From Anaerolineae bacterium (GTDB lineage Bacteria; Chloroflexota; Anaerolineae; Anaerolineales; UBA11858): a DNA stretch of 15,588 bases. The stretch covers positions 1-15,588 of the forward strand of contig RFKO01000071.1 of assembly GCA_003694235.1 (NCBI GenBank), written 5' to 3'. Both the position numbers and the translations under genes were made by a program. How positions within the stretch are numbered: the first letter of the stretch is position 1; every line of letters starts with the position of its first letter. Shown piece by piece: positions 14,834-15,588 of the stretch. The notes under the pieces are model-generated. The model searched no databases. It saw only the letters and a program-made list of their open reading frames with translations, and was not told the origin of the DNA.

Positions 14834-15165
14834 GTAAACTGACCCTTGATGAATATCAACGTCTGGCACAGCGAACGAGCGGCGCTGGCGGGGAGGGCGA
14901 AGGCCGCCTGATCGTCGCCGCGCTGGGGCTGGCCGGAGAAGCGGGCGAGTTCGCCAACATGGTGAAGAAGCGCACCGCCCACGGGCACGCCATCACATCC
15001 GCAGAACTGGCCGACGAACTGGGCGATGTGCTCTGGTATTTGGCCGAAGCCGCCAGCGCGATCGGTATTCCGCTGGAAGAAATCGCCCGACAAAATGTCG
15101 AAAAATTGCGCCGCCGCTACCCCGACGGGTTCAGCCGCGAGCGCAGCATCCACCGAGAGGCCTGA
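14830..15165 (+). CDS. MazG-like nucleotide pyrophosphohydrolase
   Basis: A 111-aa all-helical MazG-type domain. The metal-binding motif ExxE...ExxD is E37-AG-E40 (GLAGEAGEF) and E63-LG-D66 (ELADELGDVLWYL). The single-domain length is that of the small MazG-like/dCTPase group. Such enzymes hydrolyse NTPs or dNTPs to the monophosphate and PPi, often to clear damaged or non-standard nucleotides; some E. coli MazG activity also lowers ppGpp. The ATG overlaps the stop of the HD gene (ATGA), so the two are translated together, which suggests a common role in nucleotide clearing. The C-terminus is basic. Confidence 0.87.
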   Translation: MSKLTLDEYQRLAQRTSGAGGEGEGRLIVAALGLAGEAGEFANMVKKRTAHGHAITSAELADELGDVLWYLAEAASAIGIPLEEIARQNVEKLRRRYPDGFSRERSIHREA

Positions 15166-15184
15166 AACGCAAGCGGAGGACAAA

Positions 15185-15588
15185 ATGCAAACCCAGCATG
15201 ACCCGGAAATCCACAACTTCCTGCGCGAACATCTGGATGCCATTTTGAAAAACGATATCGCCGCCTATCATCAGAGCACGCACGAAGAACTCACACTGTA
15301 CGAGTGGTGGGTCACTCCCCACCGCATAGACGGCCTGCTGTTTCACGACTTCATGATGGCCGAAAACGCCCGCCGCGGCACGGTGTTCGGCGCAGAGGCC
15401 GGGGAGAGGCACGTGCGCTTCGACCTGGCCAATCTGCACATTCAGCGCTATGGCGATACAGCCATCGCCAGCTATACCCTGCTGATCAGCAACGGCACGG
15501 ACGAAGGGGTGCGCGTTTCGGCGCACAACGAAAGCCGCGTGATGGTGAAGTTTCCCGACGGCTGGAAAGTAGTCCACGTCCACAAGTC
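15185..15588 (+). CDS. SnoaL/DUF4440-like protein, partial
   Basis: An open frame that runs off the window after 134 codons. It starts with a good ribosome-binding site (GGAGGA at 15175-15180, 4 nt before ATG). The fold is NTF2-like, typical of SnoaL or CaMKII-association-type proteins: an N-terminal helix (DPEIHNFLREHLDAIL), and a barrel ending in HNESRVMVKFPDGWKVVHVHK, a classic final-strand signature. Such proteins are small isomerases, ligand binders or stress-associated oligomers; the function is open. It lies 19 nt after the MazG gene on the same strand, so it is probably the last or next gene of the argF run. Only the C-terminus is missing. Confidence 0.8.
   Translation, partial: MQTQHDPEIHNFLREHLDAILKNDIAAYHQSTHEELTLYEWWVTPHRIDGLLFHDFMMAENARRGTVFGAEAGERHVRFDLANLHIQRYGDTAIASYTLLISNGTDEGVRVSAHNESRVMVKFPDGWKVVHVHK

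Overview
The window looks like chromosomal DNA of a GC-rich, free-living bacterium, most likely a member of the Chloroflexota (Anaerolineae-like). This is inferred from protein style rather than a marker gene: conserved hypothetical proteins of a Chloroflexi flavour, an EF-P with a KPGRG loop, a FabL-type enoyl reductase, DUF2007 and DUF192 proteins, and a LysM/M23 peptidase. There is no phage, plasmid or IS signature. Gene density is high and most gene-to-gene gaps are under 40 bp.

Layout. (1) 18-2226, minus strand: a promoter, a 527-aa hypothetical protein, a 142-aa hypothetical protein and, 4 nt after its stop, tRNA-Arg(UCU). (2) 2227-2640: the only long gene-poor stretch, holding a 35-bp near-perfect palindrome, a 9-bp tandem repeat and a 15-bp inverted repeat around a 64-nt core. 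(3) 2641-2892: a small DUF2007 protein. (4) 2917-5070, minus strand: a compact operon of a single-domain response regulator, a DUF192 protein and a secreted LysM/M23 peptidase that probably starts at a TTG inside the DUF192 gene. (5) 5136-7280, plus strand: a good sigma-70-type promoter, then efp, an eight-cysteine small protein, and a HAD phosphatase fused to a DinB-like domain. (6) 7261-7544, minus strand: a 72-aa helical protein with its own terminator, which lies inside the 3' end of the HAD-DinB gene. (7) 7606-9242: a FabL-like SDR converging (4-bp overlap) on a metallo-beta-lactamase-fold hydrolase. (8) 9243-9409: a divergent regulatory region with a perfect TGTGA-N6-TCACA dyad of CRP/FNR type next to a second palindrome, between promoters facing both ways. 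(9) 9410 to the end, plus strand: a tightly packed run of argF, alanine dehydrogenase, CoA-transferase, pyruvate kinase, a small HD alarmone-hydrolase-like protein, a MazG-like pyrophosphohydrolase and a partial SnoaL-like protein.

How the genes may work together. The last run concentrates on pyruvate, acyl-CoA and carbamoyl-phosphate metabolism followed by two nucleotide-cleaving enzymes. With a CRP/FNR-type site in front of it, it reads as an energy- or nitrogen-status regulated module; that is inference. The efp operon joins translation of polyproline stretches to two uncharacterised proteins. No single dramatic new system is evident. The best leads are the HAD-DinB fusion with a nine-C tract at the domain junction, the double dyad before argF, the argF-to-MazG gene order, the repeat cluster at 2323-2583, and the hypothetical gene pair that shares a transcript with a tRNA.
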